A DNA stretch of 21,240 nt from positions 1 through 21,240 of the forward strand of contig JAJZRK010000026.1 in NCBI GenBank assembly GCA_021802745.1, written 5' to 3'. Position numbers and translations under genes: made by a program. The stretch is from a bacterium (GTDB taxonomy: Bacteria > Gemmatimonadota > Gemmatimonadetes > Gemmatimonadales > Gemmatimonadaceae). Shown here piece after piece: positions 1 to 8,207 of the stretch. Numbering within the stretch: position 1 is the stretch's first letter; every line of letters begins with the position of its first letter. The notes beneath the pieces are model-generated. The model did no database searches. It saw nothing but the letters and a program-made list of their open reading frames with translations, and was not told the DNA's origin.

Positions 1-26
1 GGGGGGGGGTGGGGGGGGCGGGGGGT
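1..26. repeat. G-rich low-complexity tract at window start
   Basis: The first 26 bases are almost pure G: runs of nine, eight and six or more G separated by single T or C, then GGTGGTG. Four closely spaced G-runs could form a G-quadruplex on this strand, and such runs are prone to slippage. The tract lies about 85 bases upstream of the chosen SGNH hydrolase start, so it may be in that gene's leader or promoter region. It could also be a sequencing or assembly artefact. Confidence 0.6.
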
Positions 27-111
27 GGTGAAGGGTGCAGAGAACGGACGGCGCGGCGCGGACGCCGTTGGCAGGTGGACGAGCGTTGTCTACGGCGCCA
101 CCTTTGCCGGC

Positions 112-876
112 ATGCGACTCATTGTTCCGCTCTCGGTGGTGCTCGCCGCGGCGTGCACGCGCATTCCCGCGCCGCAGGCGCCGGCACCTTCGCCCACCTC
201 ATCGGCGGCAACGAGCGCCGCGCGCGATTCCGCCGCACTCGAGCGCCTGCGCAACGATTGGGCGGGGCTGCGGCGTTATCGCGCCGCCAACGATTCCCTG
301 GGCGCGCCGGCCGCCGGCGAGCGGCGTGTTGTCTTCTACGGCAATTCGATCACCGACTCATGGGCCCGCTGGTTCCCCGCGATGTTTCCCGGCAAGCCGT
401 ACGTGGGGCGCGGCATCAGCGGCCAGACCACGCCGCAGATGCTCGTGCGCTTCCACCAGGACGTCGTCGCGCTGCAGCCCGCGGTGGTCGTCATCCTCGC
501 CGGCACCAACGACATCGCAGGCAACACGGGCCCCGCCACGCTCGAGATGATCGAGGACAACCTCAGCGCGATGACCGAGACCGCCACCGCGCACGGCATC
601 CGCGTCGTCCTGTCGTCGGTGCTGCCGGTCTACGACTATCCGTGGAAGCGCGGGCTCGAGCCGGCGCCCAAGATCATCGCACTGAATGCCTGGATGAAGC
701 GATACGCCGCGGCCGCGGGCGCGGTCTACCTGGACTACCACTCGACGATGGTGGACGGGCGCGGCGGGCTGCCGAGCGAGCTATCGGGTGATGGCGTGCA
801 CCCCAACGAGGCGGGGTACCGGCTGATGGCGCCGCTGACGGAGGCGGCGATCGCCGCGGCGCTTCACACGAGATAG
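112..876 (+). CDS. exported SGNH/GDSL-family lipase/esterase, probable lipoprotein
   Basis: The 254-residue product is an SGNH hydrolase, a serine esterase fold that acts on lipid, acyl or acetyl esters. Block I is GNSITDSW with Ser79 as nucleophile; the usual GDS is GNS here. Block II is GISGQTT with Gly104, block III is GTND with Asn133, and block V is DGVHPN with Asp227 and His230, so all four signature residues are present. The ATG at 112 is preferred over an in-frame upstream start because it gives a hydrophobic leader ending LAAAC (Cys15). That resembles a lipobox, but Leu is at -4 instead of -3, so lipidation is likely, not certain. Residues 16-40 are a Pro/Ala/Ser-rich linker as in surface lipoproteins. 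It converges on the SET gene with 26 bp between stops. The substrate cannot be told from sequence. Confidence 0.85.
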   Translation: MRLIVPLSVVLAAACTRIPAPQAPAPSPTSSAATSAARDSAALERLRNDWAGLRRYRAANDSLGAPAAGERRVVFYGNSITDSWARWFPAMFPGKPYVGRGISGQTTPQMLVRFHQDVVALQPAVVVILAGTNDIAGNTGPATLEMIEDNLSAMTETATAHGIRVVLSSVLPVYDYPWKRGLEPAPKIIALNAWMKRYAAAAGAVYLDYHSTMVDGRGGLPSELSGDGVHPNEAGYRLMAPLTEAAIAAALHTR

Positions 877-902
877 GGGATGGCCGGAGCGAACAGAGCC
901 GC

Positions 903-1427
903 TCAGCGAAGATACTCCGCCAGCCACTCCTCAATGAGCACGCGCTGGTTGGGCGTCAGGTACCGCGCCCCGCGCACGAGTCCGACACAGAGCGCGCTGT
1001 CGCAGTGACAGCGAAACGGCTCCGCCATGTCGTACTCTGTAGTGTTGTAGTTGAACGTGATCGCGTCACCCGGGGCGAGGTCGCGCCGGGCGATCACCGC
1101 GCGGTTGCGGATGAGCGTGGCCGGATCGCAGGCGTGATCCATGTACCGCCAGGGATAGCGGCGCACGATCTCATTGGCGTCGGTCAGGTCGTCCTGGTCG
1201 AGGTGGAGCGAGGGACCGACCTGCACCGAGAAGCGCGTCGGAATCGGCGTCTCGCGCCCAATGAGCATGAACACCCGCTTGCCCGCACGGATCGGCTTGA
1301 TGGCGATCAGCTTCCGCCAGTCGTGCGTGACGAGCACGCCCACAAGGTCGGAATTGCAGCGGAGAATGGCGCCCGGCGGATGGTCGGGGAGCGGCGTCGC
1401 TTCGTCGAGCGGTCGTGGATCGGTCAT
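903..1427 (-). CDS. small SET-domain protein (putative protein-lysine methyltransferase)
   Basis: The 174-residue protein is essentially one SET domain, the fold of SAM-dependent lysine methyltransferases. MDHACDPA (96-103) matches the NHSCxPN cofactor/pseudoknot motif. ITFNYNTTEYDM (123-134) matches the second pseudoknot strand with its Tyr. Cys140, Cys142 and Cys147 form a CxCx4C post-SET zinc cluster. The first ~25 residues are a Pro/Asp-rich lead-in with no signal peptide, so the protein is cytosolic. The ATG at 1427 gives the only full-length product. It stands alone: its neighbours are the convergent SGNH gene and, after 156 bp, the PHP gene. The family is certain enough; activity and substrate (ribosomal protein, DNA-binding protein or other) are unknown. 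Confidence 0.85.
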   Translation of the reverse strand: MTDPRPLDEATPLPDHPPGAILRCNSDLVGVLVTHDWRKLIAIKPIRAGKRVFMLIGRETPIPTRFSVQVGPSLHLDQDDLTDANEIVRRYPWRYMDHACDPATLIRNRAVIARRDLAPGDAITFNYNTTEYDMAEPFRCHCDSALCVGLVRGARYLTPNQRVLIEEWLAEYLR

Positions 1428-1583
1428 GGTCCCAGGCGTCAGCCGACGGCAATGGCAACTGCGCCATCACCCCGGAATGGTCGAGCATTGGCCTGCAGCG
1501 CTTCGATTATGAACCCAATCTATACGAATTGACGATTCACGCCATGGTTGATGCTGTACAACTCATTATATGAGGCGAATTCG

Positions 1584-2582
1584 CTATGGTCGGTTGCCGG
1601 GGGCACCCACGCGCACGGGCTGCGTCCACGCCATCAGGCCGTTTGACTCGACGACCCGGGCGCGCACATACCCCTCGTCTCCGCGGAACGTGTAGGTCGC
1701 CGGACTGGCGAGTGATTCCTGCAGCAGCTTGCCGCCATTGCCAATGAACTGGATGCGATACTTGCTCCAGCTATTCGGCTTGACGGTGATGGTCATGGCC
1801 TTCGCGTCTACCCGATAGTCGGCGAGCTCCACGCCGGTGCTCGCATAGAAGTCGCCACGCTCCATCGCCGCGAGCAGCGCCTTCGCCTCGAGCTGCTCGG
1901 CGCGCACCACCACCCACCCCTGCCCCGGCCGCGACGCCGTGCGGTCGTCGGGCCGCTTGAAATGGTGGGCGTCATCCACGGCGATGCCAAAGAGCGTGAC
2001 GCCGCTCGTGAGGATCGCGTCCCACGCCTCCTCGAGCCCGAGCACGCCGCCGCCGCCGAGGTTGTTCACCATCGGGTGGCCGTTGAAGATCTCGAAGAGC
2101 CGCGTGTTCCGGACCTGCTTCAGTTCGTCGGCCGTCACGGCCCAGCCGAAGTTCGGATGGTTGATGCTCGGCACGGCGCCCACGGCGCGGATGGCGTCCA
2201 CGTCGCGCTGGATGACGTCGAGCACGCTCGTGCCGCCCTGCGGCTCGATCTTCCGCGCCGCGTCGAGCCCGTTCAGGTGCAGCGGCTTGCTCCCGAACCG
2301 GTCCGTCACTTCCTCGCCGCGAATCACGGCAAACTGGTCGTCGAGCCCGTAGAGCGCATTCAATCCTCCGACGCTGGTCAGCACGTTGTGGTCGGTGAGC
2401 ACGAGAAACTGGTAGCCGTGCTCCTTGTACCACTTCACCACGTCATCCGGCGACGAATCGCCGTCGCTGTTGATGGTATGGGTGTGCGTGTTCCCCTTGT
2501 ACCAGCGCGTGGCCGGCGCGCCCTGCTGGGCAGCGACGGCCAGTGGCGCGAAGAGGCAGGCAAGCGTGGCGAGGCGGCGCAT
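1584..2582 (-). CDS. exported PHP-domain metal-dependent hydrolase (CehA/McbA-like)
   Basis: The 332-residue protein starts at the ATG at 2582, preceded by AAGGGA at good spacing. A longer GTG reading starting at 2684 is rejected because it puts Arg-rich sequence before an evident signal peptide (1-18, cleaved around AVAA/QQ). The mature part opens with the PHP metal motif NTHTHT (His33, His35). It continues with LTDHN (Asp64, His65), RGEEVTD, a HPNFGW His, and a late VDDAHHF Asp/His pair, so a complete multinuclear metal site is visible. PHP hydrolases cleave phosphoesters or, in the CehA/McbA branch, carbamate and other esters. The C-terminal ~90 residues look like a small beta domain. The gene is 118 bp downstream of cydB, separated by a hairpin, so it probably has its own promoter. 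The substrate is unknown. Confidence 0.85.
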   Translation of the reverse strand: MRRLATLACLFAPLAVAAQQGAPATRWYKGNTHTHTINSDGDSSPDDVVKWYKEHGYQFLVLTDHNVLTSVGGLNALYGLDDQFAVIRGEEVTDRFGSKPLHLNGLDAARKIEPQGGTSVLDVIQRDVDAIRAVGAVPSINHPNFGWAVTADELKQVRNTRLFEIFNGHPMVNNLGGGGVLGLEEAWDAILTSGVTLFGIAVDDAHHFKRPDDRTASRPGQGWVVVRAEQLEAKALLAAMERGDFYASTGVELADYRVDAKAMTITVKPNSWSKYRIQFIGNGGKLLQESLASPATYTFRGDEGYVRARVVESNGLMAWTQPVRVGAPGNRP

Positions 2583-2653
2583 GAACGTTCCCTTGCTGGC
2601 GACGCCTGATTCTCGGCGATCGGCGCGCCAGACGCCAGTCCCGCGTGCCGCGA

Positions 2654-2696
2654 CCGCCGGACCGCCGCGGAGGTCGAGTCGCACAGCGTCCGGCGG
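2654..2696 (-). terminator. hairpin just downstream of cydB
   Basis: A perfect 9-bp inverted repeat, CCGCCGGAC at 2654-2662 and GTCCGGCGG at 2688-2696, with a 25-nt loop lies 5 bp past the cydB stop. It has no T-run, so it may be a weak or Rho-assisted terminator, or an mRNA 3' stabiliser separating cydAB from the PHP gene. Confidence 0.4.
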
Positions 2697-2700
2697 AGGC

Positions 2701-3741
2701 TCAGTACCCGTCGCCCGTCCGTTCGACCTTGCCGCGGTGCACCCGGAAGAGCAGCGCCACGTAGCCCACGGCGATCACGAACCCGGCCGGCCACCACCAC
2801 AGGCCCGTCGCCAGCGCATGATCGCTCGCCGCCGAATTGAACGCGGTGAGCGAGCGCGAGGCGTCGCCGGTCGCGCGGAGCATTGCCGGGTAGATGCTCG
2901 CCGCCGTCGCGGCGAGGATTCCCAGCAGGAACGCCCCCGACGACACAAACGCCGCCAGGTCGCGCCCGCGCTGCCGGAAGACGACCGTCCCGACGAGGCC
3001 GGCTATTGCCACCGCCGTCGCCAGCCAGGCCAGCGGCCGCGCGGCCAGCGCGGCAGGCAACTCGGGCACGAGCCACGCCGTCGCCACGGTCGTGAGCGCC
3101 CAGACCACGACCATCGCCGCGTACAATCGGCGCGCGGCCATCAGGCTCCGGTCGCGCACCGGACCGTCGGTCTTCCACGCGAGGAAGAGCGCGCCATGAT
3201 GCGCGAGCGCCACGAGCGCCAGCACCCCGGCGAGCACGGTGTACCAGTCGAGGATGCCGAGCGCGCCGGTGGGCGAGAACGACGCGAAGAGCGGGAGCGA
3301 GAACCAGCCGTCGGCGTCCAGCGGCACGCCGCGCACCAGGTTGCCAAGCGCCGCGCCGAACAGCACGGGCGCGAGCGTGGAGGCGAGCGCGAACGCACCG
3401 TCCCAGAACTGCCGCCACATCGCGTCCGGCAGGTGCGACCGGAACTCCAGCGAGATGCCGCGCAGGATCAGCACCCACAGCACCATCATGATGGCGAGGT
3501 AGAACCCCGACAGGCCCGCGCCAAGCACCTTGGGAAACGCGAGCACGAGCACGCCGCCGAGGGCCAGCAGCCACACTTCATTGCCGTCCCAGTACGGGCC
3601 GATGGCGCGCAGCACCTGACGGCGCTCGCCGTCGGTGCGCGCCACCCACAGGTGCAGCGTGCCGGCGCCGAAGTCGAAGCCGTCCATCACGACGTAGATC
3701 GCGGCCATCACCGCGGCGAGGGCGAACCAGAGCGTCGGCAT
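2701..3741 (-). CDS. cydB: cytochrome bd ubiquinol oxidase subunit II
   Basis: The 346-residue integral membrane protein is subunit II of cytochrome bd oxidase, which stabilises the haem-bearing subunit I in the inner membrane. Diagnostic sequences are MDGFDFGAG (19-27), IGPYWDGNEVWLL (47-59) and FPKVLGAGLSG in the early helices, then about eight hydrophobic segments and a short basic tail. The start at the ATG at 3741 follows the cydA stop by 2 bp, so the two are almost certainly translated in tandem. A longer in-frame reading upstream lies entirely within cydA and is discarded. Length is within the normal range for the shorter CydB proteins (E. coli about 379). No CydX-like small ORF is seen after the stop. 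Confidence 0.96.
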   Translation of the reverse strand: MPTLWFALAAVMAAIYVVMDGFDFGAGTLHLWVARTDGERRQVLRAIGPYWDGNEVWLLALGGVLVLAFPKVLGAGLSGFYLAIMMVLWVLILRGISLEFRSHLPDAMWRQFWDGAFALASTLAPVLFGAALGNLVRGVPLDADGWFSLPLFASFSPTGALGILDWYTVLAGVLALVALAHHGALFLAWKTDGPVRDRSLMAARRLYAAMVVVWALTTVATAWLVPELPAALAARPLAWLATAVAIAGLVGTVVFRQRGRDLAAFVSSGAFLLGILAATAASIYPAMLRATGDASRSLTAFNSAASDHALATGLWWWPAGFVIAVGYVALLFRVHRGKVERTGDGY

Positions 3742-3743
3742 GG

Positions 3744-5096
3744 TCAACCCTCCGTCGTTTCTGAAGTCGCGTGCCAGGCGTCGTGCGGTCCGTGCGCCAC
3801 CTCGCGCGCCACCAGCCCGAGGAAGAGCACGCCGAGCACGAAATAGAGCCCCGCGAAGCCGAGCGTGGTGAACAGCGTCTCGCCCGCGTGCACGGTGGGC
3901 GACCCGCCCTCCGCCGTGCGCATCAGCCCGTAGACGAGCCAGGGCTGGCGCCCGAGTTCCGCGCTCATCCACCCCGCCGTCGTCGCGATGAAGGGGAATG
4001 GGAAGGCCAGCGCCAGCGCCCACAGCATCCACCGCGACGTCTCCAGCCGCCCGCGCCAGAGCAGCAGCAGCGCCAGCCCCATCAACGGAATGAAGAGCGT
4101 GCCGAGCCCCACCATGATGTGGAAGGCGTAGTACAGCAGTTCGATGCTGGTGGGCCAGTCGTGCTCCGGAAAATCGGAAAGGCCGCGCACGTTGGCCGAG
4201 AAGTCGCCGTACGCGATCCACGAGAGCATGGCCGGCAGCTGGATGGGGTTGTCGAGCTTGCGCTCCGCCACGTTGGGCTGACCGATCATGGCGAGCGGCG
4301 CGCGCGGCCCGCTCTCGAATCGCCCTTCCATGGCCGCCAGCGCCACCGGCTGGTGCTCAGCGACCAGGCGTCCCTGGAGGTGGCCCGTCGGGAAGGCGAC
4401 CAGTCCGGAGGCGATCAACGCGGCCGGTATGCCGGTGCGCAGCGAGATGCGCGCGGCGTCCTTATGCTCGCCGCGCAGCGTCCAGTACGCCGCCACCGCC
4501 GTCATCACGAATGCGCCCGTCACCACCGAGGCCATCTGGTTATGGAAGAACTCGGTGAGGGTCCACGGGCTGAACAGCATCGCCAGGACGCTGGCAATCT
4601 GCATGGTGCCGTCCGCGGCAATCTCGTGCCCCACGGGGAACTGCATGAACGCATTGGTGGCAATGATGAACCACCCCGAGAGCCAGCTCCCGGCGAACAG
4701 GGCGACCGCCGCCGCGAAATGCAGGCGCGGGCCAAGGCGACGCTCGCCGAACACGAGCAGCGCAAGGAACGACGACTCGAGGAAGAAGGCGAAGATCCCT
4801 TCCATCGCCAGCGTCTGGCCAATGACCCCGCCGGTGCGCGCCGCGAACGCCGCCCAGTTCGTCCCGAACTGGAACTCCATCGGGATGCCCGTCACGACGC
4901 CCATGGCGAAGGCGAGGCCGAAGACGCGAATCCAGAACCGCGCCGCCGACGCCCACTCCGCGCGTCCCGTGCGCAGGGCCACCGCCTTCATGATCACGAT
5001 GAGCAGGGCGAGCCCCATCGTGAGCTGCGGAAAGATGTAGTGGAACGTGATGGTGAAGCCGAACTGCAGACGGTGCCAGAAGAGAGGATCGCTCAT
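3744..5096 (-). CDS. cydA: cytochrome bd ubiquinol oxidase subunit I, short Q-loop type
   Basis: The 450-residue protein is the haem-carrying subunit of the bd quinol:O2 oxidoreductase. By alignment to E. coli CydA from memory, the haem ligands are His19 (FHYIFPQ), His185 (FFHNQMAS) and Met328 (FHIMVG). The proton/haem acids are Glu99 (MEG) and Glu107 (LESSF), with Glu380 and Arg383 in AELGRQPW. The protein is ~70 residues shorter than E. coli CydA, nearly all lost from the Q-loop between Glu257 and Met328, which places it in the short Q-loop group. The residue aligned to quinol-site Lys252 is Ala (HQPVALAAME), while Glu257 is kept. The start at the ATG at 5096 follows AAAGG. It is first gene of the cydAB pair, divergent from the S9 peptidase across ~210 bp that must hold both promoters. 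Confidence 0.96.
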   Translation of the reverse strand: MSDPLFWHRLQFGFTITFHYIFPQLTMGLALLIVIMKAVALRTGRAEWASAARFWIRVFGLAFAMGVVTGIPMEFQFGTNWAAFAARTGGVIGQTLAMEGIFAFFLESSFLALLVFGERRLGPRLHFAAAVALFAGSWLSGWFIIATNAFMQFPVGHEIAADGTMQIASVLAMLFSPWTLTEFFHNQMASVVTGAFVMTAVAAYWTLRGEHKDAARISLRTGIPAALIASGLVAFPTGHLQGRLVAEHQPVALAAMEGRFESGPRAPLAMIGQPNVAERKLDNPIQLPAMLSWIAYGDFSANVRGLSDFPEHDWPTSIELLYYAFHIMVGLGTLFIPLMGLALLLLWRGRLETSRWMLWALALAFPFPFIATTAGWMSAELGRQPWLVYGLMRTAEGGSPTVHAGETLFTTLGFAGLYFVLGVLFLGLVAREVAHGPHDAWHATSETTEG

Positions 5097-5306
5097 TCGT
5101 CAGCCTTTTCATGTTGAGACGGCGCACGCACCGCCTTGCTGCTAATCTTAGGCGATGGCAGACGGGACGCGAGTCCGGCAGCCGGGCACGATGGCCGGGC
5201 ACGATGGACTGGCGGACGTCAGTGGGTGACCCGCAATTTTGCGGAGCTTGCGCTGAACCGGCATTCCATGGACCTGACGCCGCGCCCCCACCCACCGGAG
5301 ATGCAG

Positions 5307-7391
5307 ATGCACCGCCTGCTCGCCCGCACGAGATTCCTCGCCGCCATCGCCTTCGTGCCCGCGCTCGCGCTGGCCCAGGCCAAGCGCCCCATGACGGCCG
5401 ACGACATCATGCGCCTCAAGGGCGTCGGCGCCGTCGCCATGTCGCCGGCCGGCGACCGCGTGCTTTATACGGTCACGGGATGGGAGCACCCGAACGCGAA
5501 CGCCGTGAAGGGCGATACCGCGCTCGGCGACCGCCACGATCGGCGCTCGCACGTCTGGGTCGTGCCGGCGGCTGGCGGCGCCGCCCGGCAACTGACGTTC
5601 AGCGAGCGCGGCGAGTCGAACCCGCAGTGGGCGCCCGACGGATCGCTCATTGCCTTCACGAGCGCGCGCGGCGCGGCCGGCGGCGAGGATGGTCCGAGGC
5701 CGCAGGTATGGATTCTCCCAGCGGACGGCGGTGAGGCGTGGCAACTGACCACCGCCCGCGATGGCATGGGGGCGTACGCCTGGAGCCCCGACGGCAGGCG
5801 CATCGCCTTCCTGACCACCGACACGCTGACGCGCGACGCCGAGGCGAAGACCCGCCGGCGCGACGACGCCAAGGTCTATGAAGGAGAGTTTCGTCTGTCG
5901 CACATCTGGGTCACCGACCTCGACTCGAAGAAGGCGGTGAAGGTGACGAGCGGCACGTATACGGTGCGCGGCGCGCCGTCGTGGTCCCCCGACGGCACGC
6001 AACTCGCCTTTGACGCGTCGCCGACGCCGATGATCCGCGACGAGCGGCGCGACGCTTACGTGGTGGACATCGCGTCGCGCCAGGTGCAGCCCCTCACCAC
6101 CCAGCACGACGTGGAGAGCGCGCCCCAGTTCTCCCCCGACGGCAAGTCGCTGGCCTTCACCATGAGCCCGCAGGAGTGGCCGCCGCACAAGGACGGCATT
6201 CCGCCGCGGACCATTCGCAACGCCACCATTGTCACGTTCGACCTCGCCACACGCACCCTGACGAACCACGGCAGCAAGGCATTCGACGTGAGCGCCGGCG
6301 CGGTGCGCTGGTCGCGCGATGGACAGCGCCTGTCGTTCACCGCCAGCGATCGCGTCTACCAGTCGCTGTACGAGTACACGCTGGCGACCAAGTCGTACGC
6401 GAAGGTGCTCGGCGACGTTGTGCTCCAGGGCTACTCCACCAGCAAGGACGGGAGCAAGGCGGCGTTGGTGCTCGACACGCCGGGCTGGCCCGCCGAGGTC
6501 TATATGCAGGATGCGGGCGGCGCGGCGCCACGGCGCATTACCAACACCAACCCGTGGCTCGCGAACGTCGCCCTCGGTGAATCGGAGGTCGTGAGCTGGA
6601 AGAGCAAGGACGGCCAGCCCGTGGAAGGCGTGCTGCTCAAGCCGGTCGGCTACGTGGCCGGCACCAAGGTGCCGCTGCTCGTCTCGGCGCACGGCGGCCC
6701 GACCGGCGCGCACACCAGCGGCTTCAAGGGCGGCACCGGCCCGGGCCAGACGTGGGCGGGGCAAGGGTGGGCCATCCTCTATCCGAACCCGCGCGGCAGC
6801 ACCGGCTACGGCGAAAAGTGGATGCGCGGCAACATCCCCGACTGGGGCGGCGGCGACTATCGCGACATCATGACGGGCGTTGACGCGCTGATCCAGCGCG
6901 GCATGGTGGACTCCACCCGGATGGCGTTCGAGGGGTGGAGCTACGGCGGGTACATGACGTCGTGGGTCGTCTCGCAGACGGGGCGCTTCAAGGCGGCGAT
7001 GATGGGCGCGGGGCTTCCGTCGCTGCTCTCGATGGCCGGCACCACCGACATTCCCGGCTACATCAACACGTTCTTCAACGGCATGCCGCAGTACGACAGC
7101 TCGCTGGTGAACCCGAACACCAGGCTCTACATGGAGCGGTCGGCCATCAGCTACAGCGACAAGGTCACGACCCCGCTGCTGATCCTGCACGGCGGCAACG
7201 ACGAGCGCGTGCCCATTGGCCAGCCGATGGAGTTCTATCGCGCGCTCAAGGACCGCGGCAAGACCGTGGAGCTCGTCTTCTATCCGCGCGAGGGGCATGG
7301 CTTCCAGGAGTACTACCACCAGCTCGACCGCATGAAGCGGGAGAACGAGTGGATCACCAGGTACACGCTGGGGCCGAAGGTGATTCCGTAA
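5307..7391 (+). CDS. exported S9-family serine peptidase (prolyl oligopeptidase / DPP-IV / acylaminoacyl-peptidase type)
   Basis: The 694-residue enzyme has a signal peptide (cleaved around ALAQ/A), an N-terminal beta-propeller (~40-420) with repeated SPDG motifs (for example WSPDGRRIAF, FSPDGKSLAF), and a C-terminal alpha/beta-hydrolase domain. The catalytic triad is visible: Ser545 in GWSYGG, Asp632 in GGNDERVP, His664 in REGHGF. The oxyanion-side motif is SAHGGPTG. Such enzymes cut short peptides after Pro or remove N-acylated residues, here in the periplasm or outside. Of the two adjacent ATGs at 5301 and 5307, the second is chosen because GGAG at 5297-5300 then sits 6 nt upstream; with 5301 it would abut the start codon. 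The next gene follows after 30 bp on the same strand, so it may head a three-gene operon. Confidence 0.93.
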   Translation: MHRLLARTRFLAAIAFVPALALAQAKRPMTADDIMRLKGVGAVAMSPAGDRVLYTVTGWEHPNANAVKGDTALGDRHDRRSHVWVVPAAGGAARQLTFSERGESNPQWAPDGSLIAFTSARGAAGGEDGPRPQVWILPADGGEAWQLTTARDGMGAYAWSPDGRRIAFLTTDTLTRDAEAKTRRRDDAKVYEGEFRLSHIWVTDLDSKKAVKVTSGTYTVRGAPSWSPDGTQLAFDASPTPMIRDERRDAYVVDIASRQVQPLTTQHDVESAPQFSPDGKSLAFTMSPQEWPPHKDGIPPRTIRNATIVTFDLATRTLTNHGSKAFDVSAGAVRWSRDGQRLSFTASDRVYQSLYEYTLATKSYAKVLGDVVLQGYSTSKDGSKAALVLDTPGWPAEVYMQDAGGAAPRRITNTNPWLANVALGESEVVSWKSKDGQPVEGVLLKPVGYVAGTKVPLLVSAHGGPTGAHTSGFKGGTGPGQTWAGQGWAILYPNPRGSTGYGEKWMRGNIPDWGGGDYRDIMTGVDALIQRGMVDSTRMAFEGWSYGGYMTSWVVSQTGRFKAAMMGAGLPSLLSMAGTTDIPGYINTFFNGMPQYDSSLVNPNTRLYMERSAISYSDKVTTPLLILHGGNDERVPIGQPMEFYRALKDRGKTVELVFYPREGHGFQEYYHQLDRMKRENEWITRYTLGPKVIP

Positions 7392-7421
7392 GGCACGACC
7401 ACCAGCAACGCCGGCGGGCGA

Positions 7422-8207
7422 TTGACGGAGCACTTCGAGCTCGTGAAGTGGTATCTCGACACCGTCGAACCCGACGGCGCCGCGACCATCGCCTACTGGG
7501 CGTCGCTGACGTGGCATGGCGTCCATATCGCGTGGCAGAACGTCACGCGGTACGCGCCCGGCCAGCCGCCGGCGGAGCGCTCGTCGCTGCGCAGCATGCC
7601 AGCGCCCGTGCTCGCGGACCGGCAGGTTTCGTGGCACGCGGCGCGCATCGGTCTCGAGACGATGCACGAGGCGACCTCGCCCGGCGTCAGCATCACCCTG
7701 CTCGACGACGCCCGCGGACGCATTGTGTGGGAATGCCTCGCGCCGTCGGCTCGTGCGCGATTCACGGACGAAGAGGGCGCGAGGCAGGGCGTCGGCTATG
7801 TGGAGCGCATGACGATGACCGTGCCGCCGTGGGAACTGCCGATTGACGAACTGCGCTGGGGGCGCTGGGTGAGCGACGACGCCGCCACGTCGCTGGTGTG
7901 GATTGACTGGCGCGGCCCGCTCCCGCGCCGATGGGTGGTGCAGGATGGTGTGGTGTTTACCGATGTCACGGTGCGTGACGACGGCGTGGACGTGAGCGCG
8001 GGGCGTCTGGCGCTCGCACCACCGCGCACGTTGCACGACCGCTCCGTGGGCCGGTTCCTGCGCCGCCTCTCCGACCTGGCCCACGTCGCGGCGCGCATCC
8101 CCACCTCCTGGCACGAGACGAAGTGGTGCAGCCGAGCCACGTGGACCAGCACCGCCGGGGTGGCCACCGAAGGATGGGCCATCCACGAAGTCGCGAAGTT
8201 CACATGA
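7422..8207 (+). CDS. CrtC/AttH-like lipocalin-fold protein (putative)
   Basis: The 261-residue protein has no signal peptide or membrane segment. It opens with EHFELVKWYLD. GVGYVERM (123-130) followed by PPWELPIDELRWGRW (135-149) and SLVWIDW (157-163), then WHETKW (230-235) and a closing GWAIHE (251-256), recall the double-lipocalin proteins grouped with CrtC carotenoid hydratase, AttH and tocopherol cyclase. That placement is from memory of the pattern and is tentative. The start is TTG at 7422; an alternative GTG at 7443 is possible but would remove the likely conserved beginning. The stop TGA overlaps the ATG of the next gene (ATGA), so the two proteins are probably made together. A role in binding or altering a lipid or isoprenoid would suit the neighbour, but this is inference. 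Confidence 0.6.
   Translation: MTEHFELVKWYLDTVEPDGAATIAYWASLTWHGVHIAWQNVTRYAPGQPPAERSSLRSMPAPVLADRQVSWHAARIGLETMHEATSPGVSITLLDDARGRIVWECLAPSARARFTDEEGARQGVGYVERMTMTVPPWELPIDELRWGRWVSDDAATSLVWIDWRGPLPRRWVVQDGVVFTDVTVRDDGVDVSAGRLALAPPRTLHDRSVGRFLRRLSDLAHVAARIPTSWHETKWCSRATWTSTAGVATEGWAIHEVAKFT

Noticed and set aside
1428..1583. CATAAT and TATAGA boxes upstream of the SET gene as promoters
   Set aside because: Neither has a convincing -35 at 16-18 bp spacing.
2585..2700. Possible CydX-like small subunit after cydB
   Set aside because: No short ORF with a transmembrane helix and start signal is found; the space holds a GC-rich hairpin.
2425..3846. 473-residue plus-strand frame opposite cydB
   Set aside because: Arg/Gln/His-rich composition without motifs, fully antisense to cydB and the PHP gene.
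5148..8186. 1012-residue open frame on the minus strand opposite the S9 peptidase
   Set aside because: It is antisense to a clear peptidase and the lipocalin-like gene. It has Arg/His/Ala-rich low-complexity sequence and no domain, as expected from high-GC antisense frames.
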